Below, one piece after another: positions 27,979 through 37,716 of a stretch of 64,000 nt of DNA. Origin of the DNA: Pseudaeromonas sp963677375. GTDB lineage: Bacteria > Pseudomonadota > Gammaproteobacteria > Enterobacterales > Aeromonadaceae. The DNA is taken from the NCBI GenBank assembly GCA_963677375.2, contig CAXXIF010000010.1, positions 124,001-188,000 of the forward strand. The letters run 5' to 3'. The first letter of the stretch is position 1. The number at the start of each line of letters is the position of its first letter. The notes beneath the pieces are model-generated. The model was not told the origin of the DNA and made no database searches. It was given only the letters and a program-made list of their open reading frames with translations. The translations under genes and the position numbers were made by a program.

Positions 27979-28092
27979 TTTTGCCAGAATACTCAAGTTC
28001 CACGGCTGTTGCCCAACCCTGGTTTATACTTGCCTCATCAACCGGGTTGGCCTGTTGATGCCAAACGCGAATTCAGTTCGGAGTCATTGATC

Positions 28093-28854
28093 ATGAAGTT
28101 GCTGTCGTCATGGATATGGATATGCTGGATAACCTCGGGGCTGGCCCACGCCGATACTCTACATGTCGGTACCGCCCCCTGGCGACCCTTCGCGTTTTAT
28201 GATGAACAGCATCACCTCAAGGGGATTGCGGTAGATATTGCCCGCGAGTTGGCCCGAAGAACCGACCATCAACTACAACTCGAACTCTACCCGGCCAAGC
28301 GTTTGAACCAGTTGTTCGATGCCAAACAGCTGGATATCAACATCGCCGACTCACCGCAATGGAACCCGCAGCCCCCCACAGTGCCGTTGCGCTTTACCCG
28401 CAGCTACATGCAGGTTCGGGAATATCTCTATTTTGCCGATGATCATCATATGACGATCCAGGCCGTCAACCAGCTCAAGGATCAAGACATTGGCATTATC
28501 CGCGGCTATTTCTATCCCAAACTGGAGCCGCTGTTTCTATCCGGTCAGTTACGCAAACATGAATATGCGAATGAAGAAACCCAGTTGGAGATGCTCAAAC
28601 GCCACCGGCTGGATGCCATAGTGATGGATGAAGTCTTGTTCAATCATCTGATGCAGCATAATCCGCAACTGGCCTCCACCTTCCGCCGCGGCGTTCAGCT
28701 GAGCACAGCGCCACTCGCCTTGAAGCTGCATGCTGCCGATGAACTGCTGGCACAGCAGCTGGATAATGCACTGCTGCATATGGAGCAGGAGCATGTCCTT
28801 GAGCGCATCATCCAGAGTTACAGAACACCCGCTTCGGCCAACGTCCACGAATGA
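28093..28854 (+). CDS. Periplasmic solute-binding protein, family 3-like
   Basis: Exported protein of about 253 residues. The start at 28093 gives a signal peptide (about residues 1-19). The mature part begins with LHVGTAPWRPFAFYDE and GIAVDIARELARRT, as in family 3 extracellular solute-binding proteins that carry amino acids. Later segments RSYMQVREYLYF and DIGIIRGYFYP fit the same fold. No permease or ATPase gene is adjacent, so it may be an orphan or sensor-type binding protein. The ligand cannot be named from the sequence. Confidence 0.82.
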   Translation: MKLLSSWIWICWITSGLAHADTLHVGTAPWRPFAFYDEQHHLKGIAVDIARELARRTDHQLQLELYPAKRLNQLFDAKQLDINIADSPQWNPQPPTVPLRFTRSYMQVREYLYFADDHHMTIQAVNQLKDQDIGIIRGYFYPKLEPLFLSGQLRKHEYANEETQLEMLKRHRLDAIVMDEVLFNHLMQHNPQLASTFRRGVQLSTAPLALKLHAADELLAQQLDNALLHMEQEHVLERIIQSYRTPASANVHE

Positions 28855-28904
28855 GAATTCCAATCCAGGTTGAAGCCTGAAACGACGCATTATGGAGACA
28901 AAGC

Positions 28905-28936
28905 CACAAAAAAGCCCCGCCAGTGACGGCAGGGGC
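28905..28936 (-). terminator. Terminator downstream of the GH119-like gene
   Basis: A GCCCC/GGGGC-type stem extended by GCC/GGC is followed on the minus strand by six T residues. It lies about 50 bases after the stop of the large amylase gene. Confidence 0.8.
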
Positions 28937-28986
28937 TTGGGCTAGCAGCCACCGCAAGCGGGGCCAAGTCAGCTTGATAACCGCCC

Positions 28987-31900
28987 TTATTGGGCGGCTA
29001 TGCTGTATTTCAAAGTACTGTCGTTAAAGGTCACCTTGTAAGCACCCACTACGGTTGTGGTGATATCCTTACCGGATTTCTCGGCCACACCATCGGCGTT
29101 GTTGTCACCATAGTTGGTAGCCCAATCACCGTTGACATCCAGCTTGAAGCGTTGCGCCCCGTTGGCATCGCCGGCACCACTGAAAGTGATGTTCGCCTGC
29201 CAGGTGTTATCGGCCACCAGCGTCATGGCACTGGTGCCCCACCCGTTCGGCGTACCACGGAAATAGAGCTGGGTGAAGTTCTTCTTGAAGTTCACCACAT
29301 CCTGCACCGTCACCACTGAGCTGGCGGTACTGGTCAGGCCGTCGTTATCGGTCACAGTCACGGTGACGGTATAGGTACCGGCGGCAGTGAATGTGCGGGT
29401 TAGGGTGCTGGTGGTTTCACCCGTATTCCACTGATAGCTCTGGATGGTGCCATCGCTGTCGGTAGAACCAGCAGCACTGAAGGTCACACTGCTGCCGGTA
29501 GTAACCGTGGTACTGGTTGGCGTCACGGCGGCGACCGGTGGTTTCGGTGTCACCGGACAGGCAACCTGATAGGCCAGGGTCAAGTCATTGACTTCGACGA
29601 TGCAGGTACCCACCAAAGTGGTGTAGATATCACTGCCGGTCAGATCCAGCTTGCCATCCTTGTTGGTATCACCATAGTTCTGCGACCAGTCACCCTTCAC
29701 GTCAAACTTGTAACGCTGGTTGGACTGGCCGTCGAAGACCACGCTGGTACGCCAGGTATTGGCGGCCACTAGTGTCATCGGCGTCGCCGCCCAGGCATTC
29801 GGAGTCCCACGGAAGTAGAGTTGAGCAAAGTTGTGGGCCGGGGTCGTATCCTTGAGCGTCAAGGTCACTTGCGCGGTATTGGTCGCTCCCTGGTTGTCGG
29901 TAACCGTCACACTGATGGTCTGGGTCTGGTTGACCGTGACCGCAATGCTGGCGGTGGTTGCACCCGTGCTCCACAGATAGCTGGCAATGGTGCCATCGCT
30001 GTCCGTAGAACCCGCTGCACTCAGGGTCACTACAGTTCCTGCATCCACCGTCTGGCTAGCCGGAGTAATGCTGGCAACTGGAGCCTTGTTGACCGGAACA
30101 GTCAGCGTCACAGATGCAGAGGAGGTTGCCCCCTTGTTATCCGTCACGGTCAGGGTCACTGTCTGGGTGGTGTTAACCGTCAGACTGATGGTCGGCGTGG
30201 TCGCACCCGTACTCCAGCTGTAGGCGGCGATGGAGCCATCACTGTCGCTAGAACCGGCGCCACTGAGCGTCACCACGGTACCAGCCGCTACGGTCTGGCT
30301 AGCCGGGGTAATCACAGCCACCGGCGGTTGGTTGACATCCACGTTCGGTTGTCCCTCAATCACCACGCCTGTGTTCACACTCCAGATACCCGCCGGAACT
30401 TTATAGTTCGCGCCACCATTGTTATCCCAAGTACCACTGCAGTTATTCGGCACAAACTCGACCGCATCCCCGCTTGAAACATCGACTGTGTACGCAAACC
30501 AGCTATTACCGACGCTGCTCATGGCCACACCCGGTGCTGTGGTCCAGGTCCCGGCATCAATCCGGTAGTGCAGACACGCCTTGTTCCAACTGGTATTGCG
30601 ATAGTAGATGGTGGCATTGAGTTTCAGATCTGCAGGTTTGCCGCTGGTAACAGAACCATCGGCCGCCAGAGTGTAGATCCCTTCCTGGAACATCAGACCG
30701 GCTTCACTTGGCTTGAAGCTGGCTGAGCCGGCTTCCTGATAGCGCAAGTACATGCCGGAGACATCACCGCTGTAACTATCTTTGACCCGGAAGTACCGAT
30801 CACTGCCCGACAAAGGCGCAACGGCTTGAGAGTCCCACTCAGGCTGCCCCTGATCCTTGGTATCGACACTCAGGCCACTGATGCCCGCCTGGCTGCCTTG
30901 TACATACACGGTCACACTCTTGCTCGGTGCCTTGTCGGTAAAGAACGCATGCTCACCGGCAATATCGCCGTTGATGTCTTCAACCTTCTTGGTCCCTTCC
31001 ATCTTGTAACGACCGGCACCCACGTAAACTTGCTGGATCGTACTCTTGGTCACATTGCCCTTGGCATCAGTGGCTTCGATGTAATAATCCAGCAGTTGAT
31101 CGCGATACTGGTTCAAGTAGGTGAAGTAGAGATTGGCAATCTTCTGGGCCGGAACCACCTGGAAGGCGGCCGTACTGCTCGGTTGCCAAGAGACACCATT
31201 GATATCGGCGCTCAGATCCCGCTCTTTCATGTCATAGCTGACCCACGGGCCAACGCGGCTCGGGTCCACATTCGCTTCGCCACTGTGAGCGACCGGATCA
31301 TACAACTTGAACGTCTTATCCTTAGGATCAGCCGACTTGTTGGTGTGAACCCGCACCTTCAACTGGATGTTGGCCACGTCACTGACGTCATAGGCATAGG
31401 TGTAGATGGCAAACTCGTTGTCCATATACATCTTGGCCCAGCCTTCCGCCTTGGAGGCATTGGCACTACCCGGGTTATACGGGTAACGCTGAGGCCACCA
31501 CAGGGAGGGACCTGTTCTGTCCTGCGCCTGATGCGCCGCGACATAGGGCTCGGTGAAATGCAGGGATTGGTTAAAGGAGAGAGTGGGTTTGACACCATCA
31601 TCGATGTTTTCATCGTAATAACCGAAGCCGGAATCGATACTGGCGATCAGGAAATACCAACCCAACTCGGCGGGGTTAGCGCCACCGGCGTAGTCTTTGC
31701 TAGCATCGCCCTTGACCGGGTAGGAGAGCATCCATGGATTCAACTGATTACCTGCGTAGGTCACCTGCTTATCCAGTGCACTGGTCGGTGACCAGTAATT
31801 GGGATGGGAATCCAGCCAGATCTGTTCGGCGGTTTTGGCGTAGTTTTCTGCTGCTTGCAGCAGCGCAAAGTTACGCTCCAGATAGTGGTAGCCATACTCC

Positions 31901-33357
31901 AGCGAGGGCAAGTGCTGACGCAGATCGCCATTGGCGGCGTACTGCGAGGTATAGCTGGTGCCGTGAGCGGTATTGAAGGCAGCAAGCTGACCATTCCAGA
32001 CGCCCATCGGCAGATGCCAGTGGTACCAGGTCGGATCGGCGGAGGAGTCACGGGTATCAATCCAGGAACCGTCCTGCACGTGAACCACGTCATCGGCCGG
32101 GATCGGATTGGCCCTGAGGTACTCTTCAACCCCCTCGCCTGTCACACCGCTGTCGGAGTAGGTGACATAACCGGAGTTCTTCCAGGTACCACCATCCCCG
32201 GCACGGCCAGAGGAGTTATCGCCATCGTGAGCGACAACGAAATACTGGGTCCGTCCCAGAGCGCCAGCCACTGACTCATACGGCTTGATGGCCGCGGCTG
32301 TGACCGAGCCCTGATAGCCCTCTTCCCAGGAGCTCGCCTGTTCGACCGGAATACCCGCCACCTTGGAGACAGCGCCAGTTTCCGGGTCCACGTATTGCAC
32401 CCAATGCGGAATAGAAGCAAACGGGAACTTGTTCTGGGTGACTTGCTTCTCGTTGAACATTGGCAGGGAAACCCAGGAGCCGACGTTACTTTCGTTCTGC
32501 AAATCAGCCCGGTTCGGTGGCGAAATGACGGTATCGACCCCCGGATCATTCAGATAAGGGTAATCCTTCAGGGTCCGGGAGTAATGCACGTTGCCCAGCA
32601 CCGACCAACTGATGCCCAACTTGTTCAACACCGGGATCAAGCGTTCGGAGAAGCCCAGTTCGGTGGGGAAGAAGCCTTTGGATGAGGTGAAGCTGCTACC
32701 GAGGAAGTAAGGCTGCGCCAGCGTGACGTTTTGATAGATCAGATCCTTGAGGAAATAATCATTGCCCACCAGGGGGCCCATGCTGTGGTGGCCGGTGAAG
32801 TGGATGGTATCCAGCGCCTTGAAGCCATTGGTCGTCTTCAAAGCCTGCTGGGTAGAGCGCCAGTAATCGCCCCATCCCAGGTTATAGCCATCCTGGTTGC
32901 CCAGTTCGGCAAAGCTCTGCACGTTGTTGATCACCGCCGCCGACATAGTGACTTGGGTCTGACTGAGCGGATGGCTGCTACTGTTGCTGGCCGCCGTTTC
33001 CATGGGCCAGCTCAGATAGGCACCTGTTTTCGCATGGTGCGCATAGTAGGACTCCAGATCATCGTGGGGCATCGGAGTTGTGGTATTCGGAATATAGAAG
33101 CTATAGCCAGCGGGAGGGCTGGCCTTGAGCTGCTTGACCTGACCATCGTACATATAACGAACCGGAGCGCCAACGGCCAGCGCATCGTACTTGCTGACAT
33201 CATAATAGGGCCAAAAATTCGGCATATGGTTGTGGTAAATGTGGGTCGCGGCAATCTGGGCATGGGCAGGAGCTCCTGCGACACCGATTGCCAATCCCAA
33301 CGCGACGGCGTATGCACAACGCATCACTCGCGGCGGGAGGGTCATTGGGTTTTTCAT
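28987..33357 (-). CDS. Multidomain GH57/GH119-like alpha-amylase
   Basis: Exported starch-degrading enzyme of 1,456 residues. A signal peptide ends with APAHA near residue 34. The catalytic region (about 35-650) has YHNHMPN, like the first conserved region of family GH57/GH119. Glutamates follow in PTELGFSERL (Glu233, Glu238) and aspartates in VAHDGDN (Asp378, Asp380), with spacing expected of that catalytic pair. Next comes a CBM25-type module (about 920-1010, YYRNTSWNKACLHYR), then two PKD domains. A YFRGTPN-type starch-binding module, a third PKD and a second YFRGTPN module finish the protein. The upstream neighbour is a GH13 amylase with the same modules. Family choice between GH57 and GH119 is inference. 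Confidence 0.85.
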   Translation of the reverse strand: MKNPMTLPPRVMRCAYAVALGLAIGVAGAPAHAQIAATHIYHNHMPNFWPYYDVSKYDALAVGAPVRYMYDGQVKQLKASPPAGYSFYIPNTTTPMPHDDLESYYAHHAKTGAYLSWPMETAASNSSSHPLSQTQVTMSAAVINNVQSFAELGNQDGYNLGWGDYWRSTQQALKTTNGFKALDTIHFTGHHSMGPLVGNDYFLKDLIYQNVTLAQPYFLGSSFTSSKGFFPTELGFSERLIPVLNKLGISWSVLGNVHYSRTLKDYPYLNDPGVDTVISPPNRADLQNESNVGSWVSLPMFNEKQVTQNKFPFASIPHWVQYVDPETGAVSKVAGIPVEQASSWEEGYQGSVTAAAIKPYESVAGALGRTQYFVVAHDGDNSSGRAGDGGTWKNSGYVTYSDSGVTGEGVEEYLRANPIPADDVVHVQDGSWIDTRDSSADPTWYHWHLPMGVWNGQLAAFNTAHGTSYTSQYAANGDLRQHLPSLEYGYHYLERNFALLQAAENYAKTAEQIWLDSHPNYWSPTSALDKQVTYAGNQLNPWMLSYPVKGDASKDYAGGANPAELGWYFLIASIDSGFGYYDENIDDGVKPTLSFNQSLHFTEPYVAAHQAQDRTGPSLWWPQRYPYNPGSANASKAEGWAKMYMDNEFAIYTYAYDVSDVANIQLKVRVHTNKSADPKDKTFKLYDPVAHSGEANVDPSRVGPWVSYDMKERDLSADINGVSWQPSSTAAFQVVPAQKIANLYFTYLNQYRDQLLDYYIEATDAKGNVTKSTIQQVYVGAGRYKMEGTKKVEDINGDIAGEHAFFTDKAPSKSVTVYVQGSQAGISGLSVDTKDQGQPEWDSQAVAPLSGSDRYFRVKDSYSGDVSGMYLRYQEAGSASFKPSEAGLMFQEGIYTLAADGSVTSGKPADLKLNATIYYRNTSWNKACLHYRIDAGTWTTAPGVAMSSVGNSWFAYTVDVSSGDAVEFVPNNCSGTWDNNGGANYKVPAGIWSVNTGVVIEGQPNVDVNQPPVAVITPASQTVAAGTVVTLSGAGSSDSDGSIAAYSWSTGATTPTISLTVNTTQTVTLTVTDNKGATSSASVTLTVPVNKAPVASITPASQTVDAGTVVTLSAAGSTDSDGTIASYLWSTGATTASIAVTVNQTQTISVTVTDNQGATNTAQVTLTLKDTTPAHNFAQLYFRGTPNAWAATPMTLVAANTWRTSVVFDGQSNQRYKFDVKGDWSQNYGDTNKDGKLDLTGSDIYTTLVGTCIVEVNDLTLAYQVACPVTPKPPVAAVTPTSTTVTTGSSVTFSAAGSTDSDGTIQSYQWNTGETTSTLTRTFTAAGTYTVTVTVTDNDGLTSTASSVVTVQDVVNFKKNFTQLYFRGTPNGWGTSAMTLVADNTWQANITFSGAGDANGAQRFKLDVNGDWATNYGDNNADGVAEKSGKDITTTVVGAYKVTFNDSTLKYSIAAQ

Positions 33358-33511
33358 GGTTTGACACATTCCTTGTTTGAAGGGCAATCACTTGCTCGGC
33401 GATAGGCCAATAGCAATCTGGCCACCTGAACCGATCACCTCGGTCAGGACCCCGAATCAGCAGTCTCAGCAAGTTCGATAGCGGGTATCTCTCTGCCCAC
33501 AGCTAGAGAAG

Positions 33512-33587
33512 CAGGCATCTCGAGATGCCTGTCCAACACGCCAGTCATGACTGGCAAAGCAGGTGCTGCCAACCGACAGCACCTGTT
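33512..33587. repeat. Cluster of three palindromes between the amylase genes
   Basis: A perfect 20-base palindrome centred on CTCGAG (33512-33531) is followed by CCAGTCATGACTGG (33541-33554). A CAGGTGCTG/CAGCACCTG hairpin (33560-33587) comes next. The last one may end transcription of the upstream GH13 gene; the role of the others is unknown. The remainder of the 33358-33597 gap should hold any separate promoter of the GH119-like gene. Confidence 0.8.
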
Positions 33588-33597
33588 CATTCGGGCA

Positions 33598-36500
33598 TTA
33601 CTTCAACCAGTTGCCATCGGCACCGATTTTTCCCGGACCACTCAGCACATAAGCACCGATGGAATAAGGGTTGACGGTGAAAGTCAGGCTACCGTTGCTG
33701 ACCGTGACTTCACGACCGGTCACCGCATCGCGGTAGGTACCGTTCTTGATACCGGATACCGTGATGCTCTGGCTGGAGCCAGTCGCCAAACCGACCACCG
33801 CATAGCTGGTTCCGGCATCGCGCACGAAGCTCATGCCATTGCCCCACTCGTTCACATTCAGCATGGTCCCCTTCTGCAGAGCCGGAATGGCCTTGCGGAT
33901 CTGGTTCAAACGCTTGATGTGTTGATACAGCGGATTGGCCTGTAGCGCGGCACGATTGGCCAACTTGTCGCCGAAGTAGGCGCGACCGGTTTGATCCAGA
34001 GTGTCGGTGCTGCCGTTGATGTCCTCTTCCAGACCGGCTTGGAACATGACTTCTTCGCCGTAATAGAGCGCCGGAATACCGCGCACAGTCCACAACAGGT
34101 TGTAGGCCAGGGCCGCATTGGCGGGCTCACCGCCGTACCGGTATTTGAAGTCGTTATCCGGACCCACATCGTGGTTCTGGAAGAAGGTCACCAGTTGGGT
34201 CGGATCGGCGTAGGTCCAGTCAAAGTCCAGAACCCCCTTGATACCGCTGAGCGAACCCTTGGTGACGTTGTCACGGAAGGTCGAGAACAGCGGGAAGTCA
34301 AAGACCGAGAGCTTGGAGTCTCCACTCGGCTGGGACTTGCTGCTGCCGGTACGGGTGTACCACCAGGGACGGATCTCGGCTGACGCATTATCGTTGGTAA
34401 TTTCAGAGCCAAAACCGGCGCCCTTCACCAAGACTTCGCCGAACACGAACAAGCCGGGCTTGTAAGCCTGCCAGTTCTGGGTATAGGTCAGTAGCTCATT
34501 ACGCTCGACATGCTTGGCGGTATCCAGACGGATAGCATCGACACCCATATCCAGATACTTGTGGATGGCGCCATTCAGGTAATCTTTGACGTTCTGGTTT
34601 TCCGTGGCCAAATCGACGCAATCCCCTGCCATATGCTTGCGTTGCAGGGACTTCGGATTTTCCCAATCGCCACCGGACATGAAGCCATCCAGGTGATACC
34701 AGGCCGGATCTAACCCCGCCGCATCGATACCGAAGAAGCGGTTGGCATCGAAGCCAGCCTTCGGCAACGTGGTGCCGGTCTTGGGATCGACAAACGGCGT
34801 CACCCCTTGCGGGTCGCTGTTGTGCAGCGCCTGGAACCAAGACGGTGCCACGGCGTTGTCGTTGTCATCGCGGTTAGCCGACTTGTAATCCCCCAGGTTG
34901 CCCTGATAGGGACCATTGTTGACCTGGCCCTGAGTAGCACCGGCCGGAACGTAATACTTGATGGGCAGATGATCAATCCAGACCTGATCACGAATACCGT
35001 ACTGACTGGAGTGGTTGATGACCACATCCTGAATCACCTTCATCCCCTTGGCGTGAGCCGCGTTGATGAAGTCCTGATAGGTGGCATCCGGTGACTCCAG
35101 GCGAGGATCGACTTTGTACCAGTCATAGGCGTGATAACCGTGGTAGTCGAGACCGGAGCGGTTCTCTACCGGCGGCGTGACCCAGATGGCGGTGAAGCCC
35201 AGATCCTTGATGTAGTCCAGTTGCTCGATCAAGCCCTTGAAGTCACCACGCCACTGCGGATCGCCCGCCTTGTAACGGTCACGGTTGTAGTAGTTGTTGC
35301 TGGGGTCGCCATCATTGAAGCGAGCCGTCATCACGAAGTAGATGGTCTCGCCGCGGAAATCACCACTGCTGATCTCTGGGCCTACCATATAAGTGAAGGT
35401 ATTTTTGCTCTGATTATTGCTGGCATCGACCGCCAGTGTCTTCACCGTCAGATCCGCGGCAGAACCTGCAACCTTGTCCTCGGCGGTAAATGTCTGGCCG
35501 CTGTAGAGGGTGGAGCTGGTCGTGGGTTCGGTACCATCGAGGGTAAAGTAAACCTTGGGGGCCGCATCGGTATTGTCGGTCACCGTCAGTTTCACGAACT
35601 GGGTCGAGGTGTAGTAACCGGCCGCCGGATCTGCATTAACAACGGGAGCCTGAGTGTCCACTACGCCTTGCGCGGTAGCCGTCACCTGCTTGCTGGTCGC
35701 GTTGAAGCAGACCTTGTAGCTGGTATCCGCCGAGACCACATAGTCCGCCGTCGGGTAGGCTTCGGTCCAGTCACCCTTATGGTCGATCTTGAAGCGTGGA
35801 TTGGTGCTGGCGGCACCGAACTGTTGGGTCGTGCAATAGAGGCCATCGCTGCCCAGCGTCATAGCCGTAGTGGCCCAGCCATTGGGGGTGCCACGGAAGT
35901 ACCAGTTATCGACCGGAGTTGCCGAGATGGTAAAAGCAAAACTCTGTTGCTGTTGATTACCGGAGGCATCCACGCTCAGGGTCTTGATGGTCAGGGTTCC
36001 TGTCGCTGGCGAGAGGATCGTTTCGCCGGCATAGAGGGTGGAACCCGTGGTTGGCGTGCTGCCATCCAGGGTGTAGTAAACCTTGGCAGCCGTATCCTGG
36101 TTGTCGCTGACAGTCAGCTTGATGGACTGGGCCCCTGTGTAGCTACCGGCGGCTGGAGTCGTCGCAGCAACCGGTGCCTGAGTATCAGTGACCTGAGCGG
36201 CAGTCGCGGTGACCACCTTGCTGGTTGGATTGATACACACTGTGTAGCTGGTATTGGCCGCAACCACATAGTCAGCCGCGGGGTAGGCTTCTTTCCAGTC
36301 CCCATAGCGGTCAATCTTGAAGCGCGGGCTGGTACTGGCGGCGCCGAAGGTCTGATCACTGCAATATTGACCATCAGCCCGCAACACCATAGCCGTAGCC
36401 ACCCAGCTATTGGATGTGCCACGGAAGAACCATTCGTTCACGGGGGTTGGCGTGCTACTGCAACTGGCGACCGCCGTTGCGGTTACGGCATTGGTGCTGG

Positions 36501-36780
36501 TATTGATCGCGATTTGGTAACTGGTATTGGCACTGACCGTATAGTCCGCCGCCGGATAGGAAACACTCCAGTCGCCATAGCGGTCAATCTTGAAACGAGG
36601 CCCCCCCGTTGCATCACCCGAGGCAAAGCTCTGGCAGGTTTCATATTGGGTCGAGGTCACAGCCGTCATGGCGGTTGCCGCCCAACTGTTGGCTGTACCC
36701 CGGAAGTAATAGTCCGCCATGGTTGGCAGGCTCACGCCAACGAGCAGGCAGGCACCCGCTGGCATCATCCATTTTTTCAT
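33598..36780 (-). CDS. Secreted GH13 alpha-amylase with starch-binding modules
   Basis: Hydrolyses alpha-1,4-glucans outside the cell. The start at 36780 (MKKWMMPAG) has AAGGA upstream and gives a signal peptide ending near TMA. Three YFRGTxN-type modules (about residues 22-110, 125-205 and 300-385) alternate with two chitobiase-C-terminal-like segments (YYTLDGSTPTT and YFTLDGTEPTT). The GH13 barrel follows from about residue 470. The catalytic triad is Asp753 in IRLDTAKH, Glu782 in FGEVLV and Asp871 in FFQNHDVG. A beta-rich C-terminal domain closes it. The subfamily looks like that of marine AmyP-type raw-starch amylases, which is tentative. The total is 1,060 residues. Confidence 0.92.
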   Translation of the reverse strand: MKKWMMPAGACLLVGVSLPTMADYYFRGTANSWAATAMTAVTSTQYETCQSFASGDATGGPRFKIDRYGDWSVSYPAADYTVSANTSYQIAINTSTNAVTATAVASCSSTPTPVNEWFFRGTSNSWVATAMVLRADGQYCSDQTFGAASTSPRFKIDRYGDWKEAYPAADYVVAANTSYTVCINPTSKVVTATAAQVTDTQAPVAATTPAAGSYTGAQSIKLTVSDNQDTAAKVYYTLDGSTPTTGSTLYAGETILSPATGTLTIKTLSVDASGNQQQQSFAFTISATPVDNWYFRGTPNGWATTAMTLGSDGLYCTTQQFGAASTNPRFKIDHKGDWTEAYPTADYVVSADTSYKVCFNATSKQVTATAQGVVDTQAPVVNADPAAGYYTSTQFVKLTVTDNTDAAPKVYFTLDGTEPTTSSTLYSGQTFTAEDKVAGSAADLTVKTLAVDASNNQSKNTFTYMVGPEISSGDFRGETIYFVMTARFNDGDPSNNYYNRDRYKAGDPQWRGDFKGLIEQLDYIKDLGFTAIWVTPPVENRSGLDYHGYHAYDWYKVDPRLESPDATYQDFINAAHAKGMKVIQDVVINHSSQYGIRDQVWIDHLPIKYYVPAGATQGQVNNGPYQGNLGDYKSANRDDNDNAVAPSWFQALHNSDPQGVTPFVDPKTGTTLPKAGFDANRFFGIDAAGLDPAWYHLDGFMSGGDWENPKSLQRKHMAGDCVDLATENQNVKDYLNGAIHKYLDMGVDAIRLDTAKHVERNELLTYTQNWQAYKPGLFVFGEVLVKGAGFGSEITNDNASAEIRPWWYTRTGSSKSQPSGDSKLSVFDFPLFSTFRDNVTKGSLSGIKGVLDFDWTYADPTQLVTFFQNHDVGPDNDFKYRYGGEPANAALAYNLLWTVRGIPALYYGEEVMFQAGLEEDINGSTDTLDQTGRAYFGDKLANRAALQANPLYQHIKRLNQIRKAIPALQKGTMLNVNEWGNGMSFVRDAGTSYAVVGLATGSSQSITVSGIKNGTYRDAVTGREVTVSNGSLTFTVNPYSIGAYVLSGPGKIGADGNWLK

Positions 36781-36942
36781 GACATTTCCTTGTTGTTGTT
36801 GAACCTGTGTGGGCAAAGACGGTGGCCCGTTTTGCCTTGTTTTTTTTAGTAATGATTGAATGCACGAAGAGGTGCCGTGAAAGGCTAAACCTATTACCTG
36901 CTTATTTTCTTATCTATCAACAGTTCTGTGATCTGTGATGAG

Positions 36943-37020
36943 GTAACCGGTTACAAAATGCGAACGGTAGCGCTTTCAAACGAGAGGTTTTTTTATCCAA
37001 TTTGATAAAAAAATACGCAA
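36943..37020 (-). promoter_or_regulatory. Amylase promoter with LacI-type operators
   Basis: On the minus strand TTGCGT (37015-37020) and GATAAA (36992-36997) are 17 bases apart, a plausible sigma-70 promoter. Downstream of the start lie a TGAAAGCGCT half-palindrome (36969-36978) and a perfect palindrome GTAACCGGTTAC (36943-36954). Both have the central CG of LacI-family operators. Repeated TCACAG motifs that could be partial CRP sites follow at 36927-36940. No LacI-type regulator is in the window. Confidence 0.5.
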
Positions 37021-37140
37021 GAAACAGGTCAGAGGAGTATAGAAAACTGGCACTTTGGATGAAGCAGATAGGAGGACAAAAGGATCAGAAATGACGCCTC
37101 ATCATTCCGGGGACATAGGAAGGCGACGACCGACAGGCTA

Positions 37141-37174
37141 CATAAAGAGGCTGTTTATTACAGCCTCTTTATGT
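37141..37174 (-). terminator. Terminator of the PAP2 phosphatase gene
   Basis: ATAAAGAGGCTG and its complement enclose a 7-base loop. It lies 18 bases after the stop of the minus-strand PAP2 gene and upstream of the amylase promoter. Each arm includes an A- or T-rich end. Confidence 0.78.
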
Positions 37175-37191
37175 CATCAGAATATCCGCCA

Positions 37192-37716
37192 TCAGAAGGA
37201 ATAGTTGAAGGCGATGCCCTGAGCGTCATCATCCAGCAGGCTGGGATACAGGGACAATTTCTGACCACTCGGTGTAGTAAACAGATAATCAAAACCCACC
37301 GCAATTGCCGCACCGGCGATGACATCTCGCCAGTAGTGCTCATGGGCACTGACCCGGGACCAACCGACAGCGCCGGCCGCCACATAGGCTGGAGCACCAT
37401 AGGTCCAGCCATAACGCATCTGCAGGTAGCCAGCACCGCTGAAGGCCAGAGCCGAATGACCCGATGGGAAGCTGTGCTCCTCACCATTGGGTCGAGTCGC
37501 ATCCACGGTATGCTTCAACACTTCAACCGAAACCACAGTGGAGCCGAGAGCATAGCCAAACTGCTTGAGCCCCTCCTGATCATCCTGATACCAGGAGAAA
37601 CCCGCGGCAATCGCGGGGATCGCATAGGCGCCGATGTCACCGTATGTTTCAAATGTGCTTTTTGCCTGGACCGGCAGCGCGACCACGCAGGTCAGCAGCA
37701 GATGGCTTGCTTTCAT
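37192..37716 (-). CDS. PAP2-family phosphatase
   Basis: Membrane or periplasmic acid phosphatase of the PAP2 superfamily, which acts on lipid phosphates or pyrophosphates. All three catalytic motifs are visible: KHTVDATRP (KxxxxxxRP), PSGH in SFPSGHSALAF, and SRVSAHEHYWRD (SRxxxxxHxxxD). A signal peptide precedes the mature protein. The 174-residue protein has weakly hydrophobic helices, as in outer-membrane or periplasmic members. Its exact substrate cannot be told. It is transcribed alone, between the amylase promoter and the isomerase gene. Confidence 0.9.
   Translation of the reverse strand: MKASHLLLTCVVALPVQAKSTFETYGDIGAYAIPAIAAGFSWYQDDQEGLKQFGYALGSTVVSVEVLKHTVDATRPNGEEHSFPSGHSALAFSGAGYLQMRYGWTYGAPAYVAAGAVGWSRVSAHEHYWRDVIAGAAIAVGFDYLFTTPSGQKLSLYPSLLDDDAQGIAFNYSF

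Noticed and set aside
35131..36849. Long plus-strand open frame opposite the GH13 amylase
   Set aside because: Its composition mirrors the antisense of repeated amylase modules and it lacks a ribosome site and family motifs.
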